NCBI GenBank assembly: GCA_029945375.1
Contig: CM057057.1
Coordinates: forward strand, 1,488,001-1,552,000
DNA from: Agaricus subrufescens
Taxonomy: Eukaryota; Basidiomycota; Agaricomycetes; Agaricales; Agaricaceae
Direction of reading: 5' to 3'
Length of the DNA stretch: 64,000 nt
The notes below the pieces were generated by a model. It ran no database searches. It saw only the letters and a program-made list of their open reading frames with translations, and was not told the origin of the DNA. Of this stretch, positions 1 to 11,594 are shown one piece after another. Both the position numbers and the translations under genes were made by a program. Numbering within the stretch: the first letter of the stretch is position 1; each line of letters starts with the position of its first letter.

Positions 1-559
1 TACATACATGAAAGGAACAGGAGAGTACTGAAGTCCTCCAACACCCTTTAGGCGAGCGTTATGACTCTTTGAAAGTTATCATCATTCCGTCAGGGGCGTC
101 TCAGCCCTCCGCCTTGTTCTGCTTTTGTCACCGTCCGGCACTCCTTTGTCATACTTAGCCGAATATCGCTCAACTCAACAAGACAGCTTAATCTTGAAAC
201 AGCTAATCTAGATGCTGAATGTGGCTGTCAAAGAGTGTGGTTTGCCCCTCTTGGTATCATCCACCGACTCTATTCAACAAGAAGCGGCGCGAGCCCCTTG
301 TTCCAACGGCGGTTTCCTTGGACCCATGCATACCCACGACAACTTTTGTTTGGTCATCAAAGGGTCGCTTGAATTGATGTTGTAGGGTCGCCGCTCCTCA
401 AGAATTTCGTCACCCAGCCGATTTTTTCTTGGATACCAAGCAACTTCCAACCACTACAACACCTGCTAAATAGGTCGCAAATTGTCCCATTATAAAGGTT
501 TATCGCTTGCCTGATGCCAGTATTCCGACCTTTTCATTCTTTTTCATTCTAGTTCTGTG
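1..559. other. Upstream region without recognised gene
   Basis: No convincing coding region is seen. A block at about 17-60 (an ACAGGAGAGTAC core followed by GTCCTCCAAC) recurs at about 2878-2925, so the stretches before and after the first gene contain a duplicated segment. A pyrimidine-rich tract (TTTTCATTCTTTTTCATTCT) lies just before the ATG at 560. Confidence 0.4.
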
Positions 560-2548
560 ATGCCAAGATTCGCTCCTTATTTGACACCTCGCCGGACGAG
601 GCTTGCAAAGCGCTCTGCTCTACAAACAAAGGATACAAGGGATTTACTACAGCCCTCTGACAGTGTCGATATGCGGTTAAGCAATAATGTATATGAAACA
701 GCCTGTGAGCTTCACTCTCATCCAGCTGGCCTTGGCTGACTTGATCGTTGATCTCTCGTTCCAGTGAATGGCTTTATTACTTTCGAACACCAAACAGTTT
801 CTGTCTATTCATACTTCACTAGCGAGTCTACGGAAGTTGACGTTCCATCACAATCCTTCGACGAAGAAGCGCTTACTTCTGAAGCCTTGGCTTCGCGTAC
901 TCTGTCTCTTCCTCCCCCTGAATATTTCTTGAATCCTTACGGCGGGCCAGGCGACGAAGGTCTCAACGTAACCTCCCTAGTTCCTTATGTACCCTCTTTC
1001 GAGCACGACGCTGAATCATTTTATGGAGAAGACCTTGCTTTGGAAAATGAGGATTTCGTTACCTCATTTCACGGGGAAGACCCCGCCTCGGAAAGCGAAG
1101 GACTCGACACCTTTGATTATCAAACGAGCTCGTTACATTCGTTTCAACCCGGAGCCTACGTGGTAGAGGTAACTTCTCCATCTGTCACCACTTCCTTGAA
1201 CACTAGCAGGTCCACGGAATACAATATTCCATCACAGCATTACGAAGATGCTCCTGGAACTTCAGCCTTATCTCATGACAATATAATGAATTTTAGCGGA
1301 CTTGAGGATGAAGATTTCGACATGAACTCTCCAGAGTCTCATGTCTCGTTTGATGAAGTCTTCGCTTTGGAGAGTGTATCTTCACTTTCGTATACAACTT
1401 CCCCTGAAATTTGTATGGACGATTGGACTATGTCTGAAGCATCGATTGGTTCGAATCATTCCCATGGCACAGTTGAAACTCTTCCCGGACATTACGGTAG
1501 GTGTTTTAAGTCAAACAACCAAGCAAGCATTCTGATTTTGCGCAGACGTTGAGCCTAATCCAATTAATGCTGCTATCGGTGACGACTCGTGCAAGTAGCA
1601 TCCCACTTTAATTCCAAAGCACTCTAACAGTTTTTGCAGTAACATCTATGAACTCGTGCAAGTCACAGTTGCCGGTTAGCTCAGCCCTTATCACAAAATA
1701 TTGAGCTCATTCCAATTTGTATAGTCATTTGTATTGTGCCTTCTGGGTGTTTTGTTCGCTGTTTTTGCCGTCATGGGAGGCGTCTTATCATTATCGCCTA
1801 TGAGCAGTCTCCTCGCTCGACCCACCGCATTGGTTTTGACACCTACTTCTGTTTCTGGTTCGGAATTGCGCCATCTGGAATCATTAGTGGCAGAGCTAGT
1901 TGTAACGGTACAGAACGGTCACCTAGAGGACAAGGAATTTATCTCGAACATTCTGGAAATTGTCCCAGATGCGTCATCTCGATCCGCAAAGCTGATGCAA
2001 CGAGTCAGTGAAGTCAATCATGTAATCGACGAAAGGTTGGTTAATTAAATGCTGCTATGGAAATCCTAGCTGACAGTCCGGTGGCCAGAATTTCCGCTGC
2101 GAAGCAACTACTCTCGTTCTCCCGCGGTCAAATGCTCTTCCTACAGTCTTCTGCCAACCAAATGGTCGAAGATGTTGTCTGTGACTTTGAACCCCGACTA
2201 GCTCAGCTGGCGCGATCTCAAGGGGAAATCAACGAGGTTCAACTTTATCTGGATTATTTGCAAGAGGCTTTAGTCCATATCCGTCGTCGTCTGGCGACAT
2301 CCACCGAGACTTCATTTCGTCATCGTCTCATTCCAATGGGAATAAGGGCAATTTTGGGTTTCAAAAACTCTGTACCCGGAAGTGTCAATCTCCCTACTCT
2401 TCTTGATCGCGTTGATGCCCAGAGAATCAAAGCAGATCTAAGTCTTATGGGTCTGGCGATGGTCGTCACTGTCCAGGATGGTCAGGTCCGTGGGTTGAAG
2501 GATCGCCTTGCTCATATATATCCCCACGCCATCCGGTGCTCCCAGTGA
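560..2548 (+). CDS. Unrecognised multi-exon gene with acidic Ser-rich region and hydrophobic segment
   Basis: I do not recognise the family. A Ser/Glu/Asp-rich segment of about 244 residues is encoded at 766-1496. It joins through a clear intron (1497-1545) to 1546-1594 and then to an exon from 1640. A hydrophobic stretch (LCLLGVLFAVFAVMGG, codons near 1734-1785) suggests a membrane segment. It is followed by a helical, polar region that stops at 2046-2048, and a further helical reading frame continues from 2057 to 2548. The frame change near 2046-2057 has no plausible intron, so the gene may be frameshifted or the 3' part separate. The first exon (ATG 560) does not join cleanly in phase to the exon after the acceptor at 760-763. 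The general plan (acidic low-complexity region, one hydrophobic segment, helical tail) resembles the next gene at 3930-5327, but homology is only a guess. Confidence 0.4.
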
Positions 2549-3929
2549 TACTCGTTATGCAAACATAGTTTTCTAATAGTACCTATGCCTTGTCACACCG
2601 TCCTTACCTTTTTCTAAGTTACAATGATCATGCTAATGTTCTTCGGTATAATCCTCGTAAAGTGTGATGATCGTAAAATGGCTTTCTGATTTTAGTGGAG
2701 GCAATACTTCCATTTTTGACGAGAGGCGCAGGGAGATTCGGAGATTCGGCATCATACGCGAACACGTGTTGGCCAAGTTACTGTAGGTGGATCGGTCACA
2801 TCTGTGACATCTTACCACTTCACACTGTTCTCTCAACCCATCCGCATGTTTCTGGCTGCCTCACTCATTTTCAATCGTACAGGAGAGTACACATGTCCTC
2901 CAACGCGTTTCGGAGAGAGCTTTTTAGCCTTCTGAAATCATTAGTGAAGTGTGTCATCGACCCTTCCACTCCACCCTGCTTTCGGTCTTTGCTTTGTGGA
3001 GAGTATGTTTTATCCTCCGCTTGTTAGACCATCGAGGAGTGCGTCTCGCCCTTCGGGAATTTTCTTTGACTTTAAACCAAGAGTGCTCATGGCCCTTGTG
3101 TTTTTGTTCTTACTCCAGATCTTGAGGTTGGCTGGAGGATCCAGGTTCTAGGGTGAGTCGAATTGCTATTAAAAATATTTTCGATGACAATGAAAACCCG
3201 TGTCTGTCAAGTATAGCATCTAGTTGGCGTTTTTCTCTTTGGACCGATGTAACCATAATATCCAATAGACTCAACAGGGATTTTGGTGAGGCCCATTCTA
3301 GATTAAAAGCGCAGACTGAATGACCAAAGAGAATGTTTCCACTGGGAGATGTTGAACAAGGATGCCTTATGCACTTCCCGGGACTTGACTCGAATTCCTA
3401 GTTAACGATGCTCAGTTAGATTCGAAGCCAGCGATAATGGAGATCAGTATCGTCACAAATCACTATGATTCTCTCTACTCTCAAGATTCTTCACAGTTTT
3501 GGGAGTAGTAGGCCATACCGTACAAATCCTTAACGAAGTTGTCAATAAATTCGAGCCCCGAGATTCTCCTACAAAGGTAAGCTGAAGTGACTGCTTTGAG
3601 GAACCAAACAGCGTGTTAGGGCTGATTCAGGGCTACTTAAATCAATGTACCTGGTGACCGCCGCTAACAACTCCTTGACGAATAACAAGGACAACTCTAG
3701 CGGTTGATATATCCCACGAATCGTGCCGATGTTTCCAGCGAAAATCCCGGTGGCAACCTTATGCTCAATCCAGGTGTAACTTGACCTTTGTACTTCCCAT
3801 TGTCTGACATATCCGTTTCACAAGGTGACAATTCTATTTCTGTCAAAGCCGTCTATTTCTTGTTCGCTATAAAATCGGATAGTTTGTGGTTTCGATGATT
3901 ATCCCTCTCGTACATATATCAAGTACTCA
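2549..3929. other. Intergenic region
   Basis: About 1.4 kb without a gene I can support. It contains the second copy (about 2878-2925) of the ACAGGAGAGTAC block seen at the window start, and otherwise short random reading frames only. The last 60 bases before 3930 include a TATAAAATCGG stretch at about 3869 that could serve as a core promoter. Confidence 0.35.
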
Positions 3930-5327
3930 ATGTCTTCTCAACCAGAGCAATACGCCTCATTGATGATACCTGGACCCATAGGTAGTGTCTTGCTTATTCT
4001 ACTAAACCATCTTAATTCTGACATCCCTTCTTTTCAGGTGACATTGAAGGGGTTCTATTTATCCCTGGCGGAGGCTTCACGCTTCTGCCCCGTGAATCGC
4101 TACGTCACCAGGATACACTGGAATCAATGCCCGGATTCCAGGAGTTGCCCGTAGGTTTGAGTCATCCAGAGTCGCTTTATTCTCAGCGTTTCAACAGACT
4201 GCTGGCAATCCGGATTCCTCTGTTCTAACGGCACAAGATAGATTCACCCTCTTCATGCTGGGGGCGTTTTTGTGTACATGCGCTGTTTCTGTAATGCCGG
4301 TTCCTCCATCTGCCGACATTCTCTTTCCCCAACAACATGATGATAGTGATACAGCGCCAGACGCTGAGGAAGTGGGCAACGAAAGTGATGGTGTCTCTGA
4401 CTACCATGGGCCTAACAATGACGAAGCTGACCTTGACGAGAACGAGAACGAGAACAACAATTACGGTGGCGGTGACGACAACCCCGAAGACGAGGACAAC
4501 GGAAACGACGATGCGGATGGCTATTACGACAATAACCTGATCGACGAGATCACGCCTGAGAATGTGCCATTTCGCTATCGGAACACTGCCAAGTTATTAT
4601 TTGTCATAAAGAAGTTGAAAGTCTCTGCTTTAGAACTGTCTTTTGCTTTCAACGGTAATCAAACGACGTTGAGAGACAGGATGGCTGCAGCTACAGAGAT
4701 GTTTATGAACAGCCTCAGCTCCTGTATCACAAATTCACTTTTGCTGTCGGAGCAGATGAAATGTATTGTTACTCGGTAAGCGACCATGGATAAGGTTTCT
4801 TCCTTGATTGACCAATCTTATAGCATCGCTGTCCTTTTTCCGCCTCGATTGAACGAGGAATTGCGTACAAATCAACTCATTAGACAAGCAGCTGGCATTT
4901 ATCGCGGGCAGCTGCTAGCCGCCACTCTCGATTTGACCAAATTAGAAGTTGACTTTGAGGCTGGTTACCCTCGCTGGCTTCAAGTTGCTCAACAATATAA
5001 CAACATAAACCATCTCTTCACAATCGAGGCGTCTTTACAACAAATCGCCGGTTCAAGCATGAATGATCAAGGGATGTTATACCTGCACAATGTGCGAGGA
5101 TGTCTCGAGCAAATGTCAGGCCTCGTACGAGAAATCACCCAAAGATTCATAATAAAGGGCTATTGTGACTTGCGTAGATGTCGTAAGCTGAAGGATTTCT
5201 ACAGCCAGGTTGCATACGCTGCATCCGACTCCGACCTCTTAGACAGGTAAGTCTAGATGAGAGCTTTGCGACAGCGCTAACTCTACGCTCTAATGGCAGG
5301 ACCCAAAGGTTGTCCCCTTATTTTTAA
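3930..5327 (+). CDS. Unrecognised five-exon gene with Asp/Asn-rich segment
   Basis: Splice sites join in phase as 3930-3981, 4038-4150, 4198-4775, 4824-5246 and 5300-5327, giving a protein of about 397 residues. Introns are 47-56 nt, typical for Agaricomycetes. The start is the ATG at 3930. Around residues 75-95 lies a hydrophobic run (LFMLGAFLCTCAVSVMPV) that could be a membrane anchor. It is followed by an acidic Asp/Asn/Glu/Gly-rich low-complexity stretch (about residues 110-155) and then a mostly helical C-terminal half ending SPYF. I do not recognise the family and cannot propose a function. The gene has the same general plan as the upstream gene, so the two may be diverged tandem duplicates. 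All five exons are open and the junctions are clean, so I consider the gene real and intact. Confidence 0.6.
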
Positions 5328-5348
5328 GTAACGCATTATTGCCGTTTT

Positions 5349-5660
5349 AACTGCCGGGGACGAGACAACTTCCAGTTGAAATGAAACCGAGCGTACCGAG
5401 CATACATATGCTGAAGGGAGACGCATGGTGGATATATAGATATGACAGCCTGTAGAGATCGGTAGAATTGTCAAACAAAATGCTTCCAGACATGGGGATG
5501 AGGCCCTTTTGCGAAAGAAGGGTGAGCTTTTTGCTCTGTTTTTTTTATTAAAGAATCACATGAGTCTACTTTCGCTATTTGAATATCCGACAAATATTGT
5601 GTTTTCAAGAGACTACTTGGGATCCAGCTGGTTCTAGCTACATCAAGGCAAGGTTGAACT
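5349..5660. repeat. Dispersed direct repeat, copy 1
   Basis: This block of about 310 bp (beginning ACTGCCGGGGACGAGACAAC) recurs in the same orientation at 6789-7095 with many substitutions and small indels, by eye roughly 80 percent identical. The second copy overlaps an apparent minus-strand coding exon, so this copy is probably a decayed duplicate of that exon region rather than a transposon. Both copies lack terminal inverted repeats that I can see. Confidence 0.6.
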
Positions 5661-6160
5661 TTATGGTGGTAAGTTCTATCAAATGGTGACTTTTAAAGAA
5701 TCACAACTGACGGTAAAGATTCTTTGTCATGTCCTTTTGATCTTTCCTTGCGGCAGTACCTTCTTCCCAGTTTTGGCCGACGGGCTGCACCAGGGCAATT
5801 AAACGTGACGGATATAACGGGAAAGGTGGCATTCATGAGAGGGAAAATCGGCATGAATGGTGGTAAGATAAGTCGAGAACTGACCATTCTGAGGCTTGGA
5901 AGAGTGAATCGAGGAGTCAACAAGTCACCAGTTTACGTGGTTCAGGTGGACTTCGCCAAGAGTATCGTCAATTCGCTTCAGGCACTATCAAGGGAAGTCC
6001 ACATCCCTCAGTAGTCAACAATACAGCCTCGGCATTGTTTAGCATCTCACGGAGTAACACCAGCTGTCAATGACTGAGGTCGTGTCACCTAGTAGAGGCT
6101 CTTCACGCAGGTGGCGATCCGGGAGGTGGGCCAGAATGTGATGATGTACCTGGTGAGAAG
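5661..6160. other. No supported gene
   Basis: A plus-strand reading frame at 5724-6014 and an overlapping minus-strand frame at 5693-5923 exist, but neither has a recognisable motif, clean splice context or obvious coding bias. I see nothing definite in this stretch. Confidence 0.3.
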
Positions 6161-6177
6161 ATCATACTACAGGACAT

Positions 6178-7537
6178 TCACTGCGTTGGAGTCGAAAGTT
6201 TCGACTGACCTCCCCCTCCCAGCGTAATCGCCCGTTCCCTCTCTCGCTTCTCTCTACTTGTACCCAAGGCAACTGGTGCGGAGGTACTCGTAGCAGGAGC
6301 ACCTTCGGTATTAGTTGTACCATCCGCCAGCTCGACGAGTAGCTCCGCACATTCCCAAGATATGCGATACCTCGAAGTGATGGCATAAGGCGCGGCCGTA
6401 AGTCCCTTGTATTTCGTACTAAGACTCGAAGGGTTGGTGTTTGACTTTGCATGGGTCATAGGCGTGGTGAGATTGAAGAAGCCAGGAGACGCAGTTCGTG
6501 GCACAAGCTTCGGTTGCATCTGAAGCAAAGGTCATTAAATGTATCTTGCTGTTTTTTGATGTCTAAAAACAAATCAATCGTAATTAATAAGCGCGGAAAG
6601 GTTCGAGGATACGCACGATCGACGTAAACAACAAATCCCTGACCCGGGTGTCGCTTCAACCTCTCATTTGGAATCGTGACCTATCATCAAGTTGAAATTT
6701 GACTCATCACAAGCCTGAAAAGATACTGCTGTTGTTTTTACCGAGGTTGATGGTCCCGTGTGAGTGGGCAAAATTCTTCAAATGTGTTAACTGCCGGGGA
6801 TGACAGACAACTTCCAGTTGAAATGAAACTGAGTATACTAAGTATACATACGCTGAAGGAACCACGTTGGATATATGAGTATGACAGCCCGACGAGATCG
6901 TTAAACTGTTGAACAAAAACGCTTCCAGACGTGGGGTCCTTTTGCGAAGAGAGGGTAAGCTTTTTGCTCCATTTTTTGAACCACTGTGAATCTACTTCGG
7001 TCATTTTAGGATCCGGCAAATAATCGCATTCTAAGGAGACTACCCAGGATCCGACTGGATCTGGCTACATCAACGCAAGATTGAACGTGAGTTGGGTTTG
7101 TTAACAGCATGATGGGGGGTAAATTATATCGAATGCTGGTTGCTAAAGACTCTTTCCCCGGAACTCCACATCACGCTCCCCTCAGACATAACGTTACTGC
7201 GCAAGTATGAAGACATCCTGTAAGATTTTTCACGAAGTGATAATGACAATCTTTCGTACCTTCAGCTCCTCTGCAATTAGTCTAAACCATCGTCGCCTTC
7301 ATCGTCAGCACAGTAGCCGTGTTGGGTGTCTTCATTTTTCGCCTTATACTTCTTCATACCCGCTCTCCTTTTTGATATGACCGTTGACCACCCCCCACCA
7401 CCAATATCTCTTTTTGCTGAAGCGTTGTCCGAGATATCGGCTTCATACTCTACCTCCTGCCCGTAGAACCGAGTCTTCTTCGTATTGTCGTTCTTAATCT
7501 GCCCTAAAGGTAGGCATAAGTGATCCAAAATCTCCAT
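6178..7537 (-). CDS. Unresolved minus-strand multi-exon gene (possible pseudogene)
   Basis: Several minus-strand open segments appear to belong together. An acidic, Lys-rich part lies at 7537-7277. A segment at about 7019-6738 begins PDPKMTEVDSQWFKKW. A piece at 6680-6605 reads VTIPNERLKRHPGQGFVVYV and ends at a GTGCGT donor. A C-terminal exon ending at 6178 contains RISWECAELLVELADG and a Ser/Ala/Gly-rich tail. The ISWECAELL motif reminds me of tails of uncharacterised Agaricomycete proteins, but I cannot name a family. Exon junctions cannot all be joined in frame by hand, and the region 6789-7095 has a decayed duplicate at 5349-5660, so the gene may be broken. Function unknown. Confidence 0.3.
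6789..7095. repeat. Dispersed direct repeat, copy 2
   Basis: Second copy of the roughly 310-bp block at 5349-5660. It overlaps what looks like an internal exon of the minus-strand gene at 6178-7537, so it is more likely the parental sequence than an inserted element. Confidence 0.55.
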
Positions 7538-8661
7538 GAAGTCCTGGTCAACTTACTTCGATGCTTAGTATCCATGTTCTGCGATGTTCGATGGTACTGG
7601 TCGGTGTAGAAATGACGGTGAGTCTAATTTTGTTTACAGTCTGTTGTCGCCTTGTTTGGCCATAACATCAGTCGGGACAACCTTCCTTTCGCTAGTCACC
7701 AGCCCCGCTCACTCTCCCGTGCGCCTTGCTCACCGTCTCCCACAGCCTAGGCCCACGAGCCCCCCTCTACTGTCCCCCACATCCACAATAACCCCCACAC
7801 CAGACCCTCCGACGCACTCTCGATCCACGCCCTCCCACCGTTCACTCTCCCCTGCCGCAGCTGCCACGCTTTCAGAGACATTCCGACCCCCTCCCCAAAC
7901 CTCTAGTTAACTTCCTTTCTATAAAGCCGCTCATAAAAACGGCCTCAACAACTTCATCGGTGCAACAAGACACCTCAACCTCATGATTGAGTGGCCTCTG
8001 GTAAGCCCGCGCATCCGGATTCAGCATGCTTTCACTTGTTCATTGAACAACCGCCCAAGTACCCAGTAGAATCTCCTCTACTCGAATCCTCACAATCAAA
8101 TCTGGAGTGGAATCTCCTTAACCAGTTCCTCCGTCGAATCCCCAGTTGACTCTGGTCGACAACCGATTCCGCGGGGAATTTTACGGCAACTTTTTGGGAT
8201 GTGCGCCTAGGGAGAATTGCCAGTCGAATCACCAGTTGTAAATTCAATTCTATGAGTACATTCGCTTTGATATTTATTTAATAATAATAAAATGTAACAC
8301 CTGCTTTATCATGTACACATAGATCAAAACTCTTCAATATGTCATTGATTTGCGTCTAAACATATCATTATATTATTTTAGACTCCGATTAAATAAGTAT
8401 TTAATGATTGATTAATATGCTTTTTGATAAATCACAAATACATTATCTATATGTGTTGACCCATATTGATGTCTGAACAAAAATAACTTATTAATAAATT
8501 TTCTTAAATATTTTTGAGCAATAAATTATTTGACATCAATAACTTATCTATCTGACATGTGTTTAATCAACTTGTCGTCCCAGTGTATATTGTAGATAAC
8601 GGTAAGCACAGTGTGCTTATCACATGTCACACAGATATTTACTCTTGACCCCTCCTTTTAG
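7538..8661. other. Low-information region with Pro/Ser-rich frame and AT-rich tract
   Basis: A plus-strand frame at 7584-7910 encodes a low-complexity Pro/Ser/Thr-rich tail with no recognisable domain, and I do not call it a gene. From about 8260 to 8560 the sequence is strongly AT-rich (runs such as AATAATAATAAAATG and TATTTATTTAAT), quite unlike its neighbours. It separates this region from the truncated seven-TM remnant that follows. Confidence 0.4.
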
Positions 8662-9302
8662 GATTGGGGATTACATACTATGCGACGCCCACTGACCCTG
8701 ACAGTCTGGCGGAACGAATACTGTTCATAATGAGCACGGCATCTGGGTTGGCTGGTTCCGTCTTTATGACTTCGGTAATCATTCTGCGTTTGCTATCTAT
8801 TCGACAAGCACACATCAAAGTGATGGGTAAGCTTTGCCGTTGCAAACAAAGGCTTTGCTGAATGGCTCACACTGTAACTCTTGACAGGAAAGTCTGATAT
8901 TGCTGGTCAATATTTGGGGATTGCTGCAATGCTGATTGAGTCCTACATGCTGGATGCAGTATGGGGGATTGGAGGGTTCATTTCTTATGACCTCAACTAT
9001 GATCCTACCACTTCATTCTTCGATATATGTGTCACCCAAGTAGACGTAAGTGCCATTCATTCTATTACTTTATTTTCTGAACTGGTCATTGTCCTGGTCA
9101 TTCAAAGGTTTTGACAATATTTCTTCTTGCTTATTGAGTACACTCTGGGCGCGCTTGGACTAGACAGACTCAAGATCGACTCAGCACGTTAAGGTGGACC
9201 TCTAGTGGGGTCGGTACAACAAACTCCGGAGCGGTTGGTTTAGGACAGGTGAATATTCCAGAGGAAGACCTGCCTGTGGTGTGTTCTCGCAACGATGTAT
9301 AG
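8662..9302 (+). pseudogene. 3' remnant of a seven-TM-type membrane protein gene
   Basis: Three exons join in phase (8662-8826, 8888-9045, 9108-9302). They give the last transmembrane segments of a protein type common in Agaricomycetes (motifs IIxRLLSIRQAHIKVMGKS, YLGIAAMLIESYMLDAVWG, and a VLTIFLLAY-VHSGRAW segment). The upstream exons expected for a complete protein are absent: an AT-rich tract lies there instead. In the third exon the codon where the family usually has Arg (AYRVxxGRAW) is TGA at 9135-9137, a single C-to-T change from CGA. Both the missing 5' part and the stop argue for a pseudogene. The frame continues past the stop to TAG at 9300-9302. The assignment to a seven-TM group rests on pattern memory only. 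Confidence 0.55.
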
Positions 9303-9887
9303 CCTATTTTTATGCTTTACTTTACTCAGTCAATCAGTTTAATTTTTTTCTAAGTTTATGCATCAAAGACTCGCCTTTGCCGGGAATTTATTGTTTAGTT
9401 ATTTATCGTGTACACTGAAGATACCAACTTTTACATTCTGGACCTCTCATAAATCTTAATTTATAACGACATTACGTACATTTTGTTTTATAGCAGTGAT
9501 TAATAAGCTTCTTTTACAGTCGTCACTCTCCTAGTGCATACCACTAGCGTGGTTTCGACTTACATTGGCTGAAATGAGCTATGATTGATGTTCTATTAAA
9601 GCTGAGCCTCGGAACCCGCGGCATTGCTGTAGCCTCGTGTGTTAGCTTTTCCAAAAACTACTCTTAATCGAAATAGTTTTATCTGATACTAGATTCGTAT
9701 TCAGGTTACTCGACATGACTACAATACACCGTCATCAGAGTGAGTAGAGGGTAAACTTCACATTTGTCGTAGAGTTGTCGTGGGCCTTGGCACTAAAGGC
9801 AACGATCTCTCTGTCGCCCCTCAGCAGAAGATTTTGTTGAAGCCCGTATATTTGGGGGCTAACTCCAGCCAAACATCACAAAGGACG
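9303..9887. other. Intergenic region left of the KDZ transposon
   Basis: No gene is seen in this 585 bp. It ends with CACAAAGGACG at 9877-9887, the left copy of the presumed target-site duplication of the KDZ element. Confidence 0.4.
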
Positions 9888-10022
9888 GATAGGTGACATT
9901 TGCATGACGCATGAGGCTCGCACGCGGGGTGGTCACAACTGCAAACGCGGGGTCGTGCGTCTGACTCCGATAGTCTTTATAAGGATACCGTATATAGTAA
10001 ACATAGACAGTACAATAGTACT
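9888..10022. repeat. Left terminal inverted repeat of the KDZ transposon
   Basis: Matches the reverse complement of 24023-24162 with scattered mismatches and a few small gaps. The outermost bases GGTGACATTTGC pair with GGGGACGTTTGC at the other end. Two GC-rich blocks (CTCGCACGCGGGGTGGTCAC and GCAAACGCGGGGTCGTG) are almost identical between the ends and are likely transposase contact sites. Confidence 0.85.
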
Positions 10023-10065
10023 CTTGGAGGGCAAAGTATCAGAGTTCTAATGTTTTATTGAGCAT

Positions 10066-11390
10066 GGAGAGTATGATCGTACTGGCCATCATCTCTGGAC
10101 ACAGAGAGTATGGTCATACCCACTACTGTCTGGAGATGTGAGTATCATTATATTCGCGCTTGAGAGTGGTGAGTATGATCGTACTCACTGCCCTTGCATA
10201 TGTCGAGTACCAGGATACTCGCTGCATCCGGAAACAGTGAGTATAATTGTACTCACTGCCCTTGAATATGCCGAGTACCAGCATACTCGCTGTATCCCGG
10301 ACGGTGAGTATAATTGTACTCACCGCCCTTGGATGAGTTGAGTACCAGCACACTCGCTGTATCCAGGACGGTGAGTATAATTGTACTCACTGCCCTTGGA
10401 TATGCCGAGTACCAGCATACTCGCTATATCCGGGACGGTGAGTATAATTGTACTCACCGCCCTTGGATGAGTTGAGTACCAGCACACTCGCTGTATCCGG
10501 GATGGTGAGTATAATCGTACCCAGTGCCCTTGAACATGCCGAGTACCAGCATACTCGCTGTATCCAGCACGGTGAGTATAATCGTACTCACTGCCCTTAG
10601 ATGCGTAGAGTACCAGGATACTCTCTGCACCTGAGAGTGTGAGTACAAATGTACTCATTGCCCTCGGATGTGTCGAGTACCAGGATACTTGCTGTATCCG
10701 GGAATAGTGAGTATAACCGTACTCGCCGCCCTTGGATGCGTAGAGTACCGGCATACTCACTGCACCTGAGAGTGTGAGTACAAATGTACTCACTGCCCTC
10801 GGATGTGTAGAGTACCAGGATACTCGCTGTATCCAGGAATAGTGAGTATAACTGTACTCACTGCCCTTGGATGCGTAGAGTACCTGCATACTCACTGCAC
10901 CTGAGAGTGTGAGTACAAATGTACTCACTGCCCTCGGATGTGTCGAGTACCAGGATACTCGCTGTATCCGGGAATAGTGAGTATAATCGTACTCACTGCA
11001 TGTGCCTGAGAGTGGTAAGTACAAATGTACTCACTGCCCTCGGGCGTGTTGAGTACCAGGATACTCACTGTATCCGGGAACAGTGAGTATAACCGTACTC
11101 ACTGCCCTTGGATGCGTAGAGTACTTGCATACTCACTACGCCTGAGAGTGTGAGTACAAATGTACTCACTGCCCTCAGATTTGTCGAGTACCAGGATACT
11201 CACAGTATCCGGGAACAGTGAGAGTCTATATATGCTCAGAGGGGTGAGTATGATAATACTCTTTACGCCCCAGAGAGTATAAATGTACTCAGTGCCTTTC
11301 GACATGGTCAGTACCACCCTACTCGCTGCCTTTCGAGATGGTGAGTACTACCCTACTCACTGCAATTAAGAGCAGCGAGTATCATAATCA
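10066..11390. repeat. Left subterminal minisatellite, unit about 67 bp
   Basis: Tandem degenerate units of about 67 bp. Each alternates GTGAGTATAATCGTACTCAC with a segment like GTCGAGTACCAGGATACTCG. Roughly 17-19 units are present. Each unit therefore holds two imperfect palindromes of the form GAGTA-N-TACTC. The long minus-strand reading frames across this stretch (10123-11024) are by-products of the repeat and not genes. The satellite lies just inside the left terminal repeat. Confidence 0.9.
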
Positions 11391-11594
11391 CAAACGATAA
11401 AGCTGTTTTATTTTTTAAAAAGTACACCGATGCCATATCTGATACTTTCGAGTTCTACACCCTTAACTAAAACTACGGGCAGGCAAATATATCAGAAAAT
11501 TCATTAGTATAAACTGTAATAGTAGGAGAGGAATAGACATACCCAAACTTTGACTTGACTCCGGTTTCAGTTCTTGGAAGGGAAATAGAAAACG

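Noticed and set aside
7584..7910. 108-codon Pro/Ser/Thr-rich frame
   Set aside because: Low complexity, no clear start context, no splice partner and no motif.
10123..11024. Minus-strand frames of 76-234 codons
   Set aside because: By-product of the stop-free 67-bp satellite unit; the translated text is simply the repeat.
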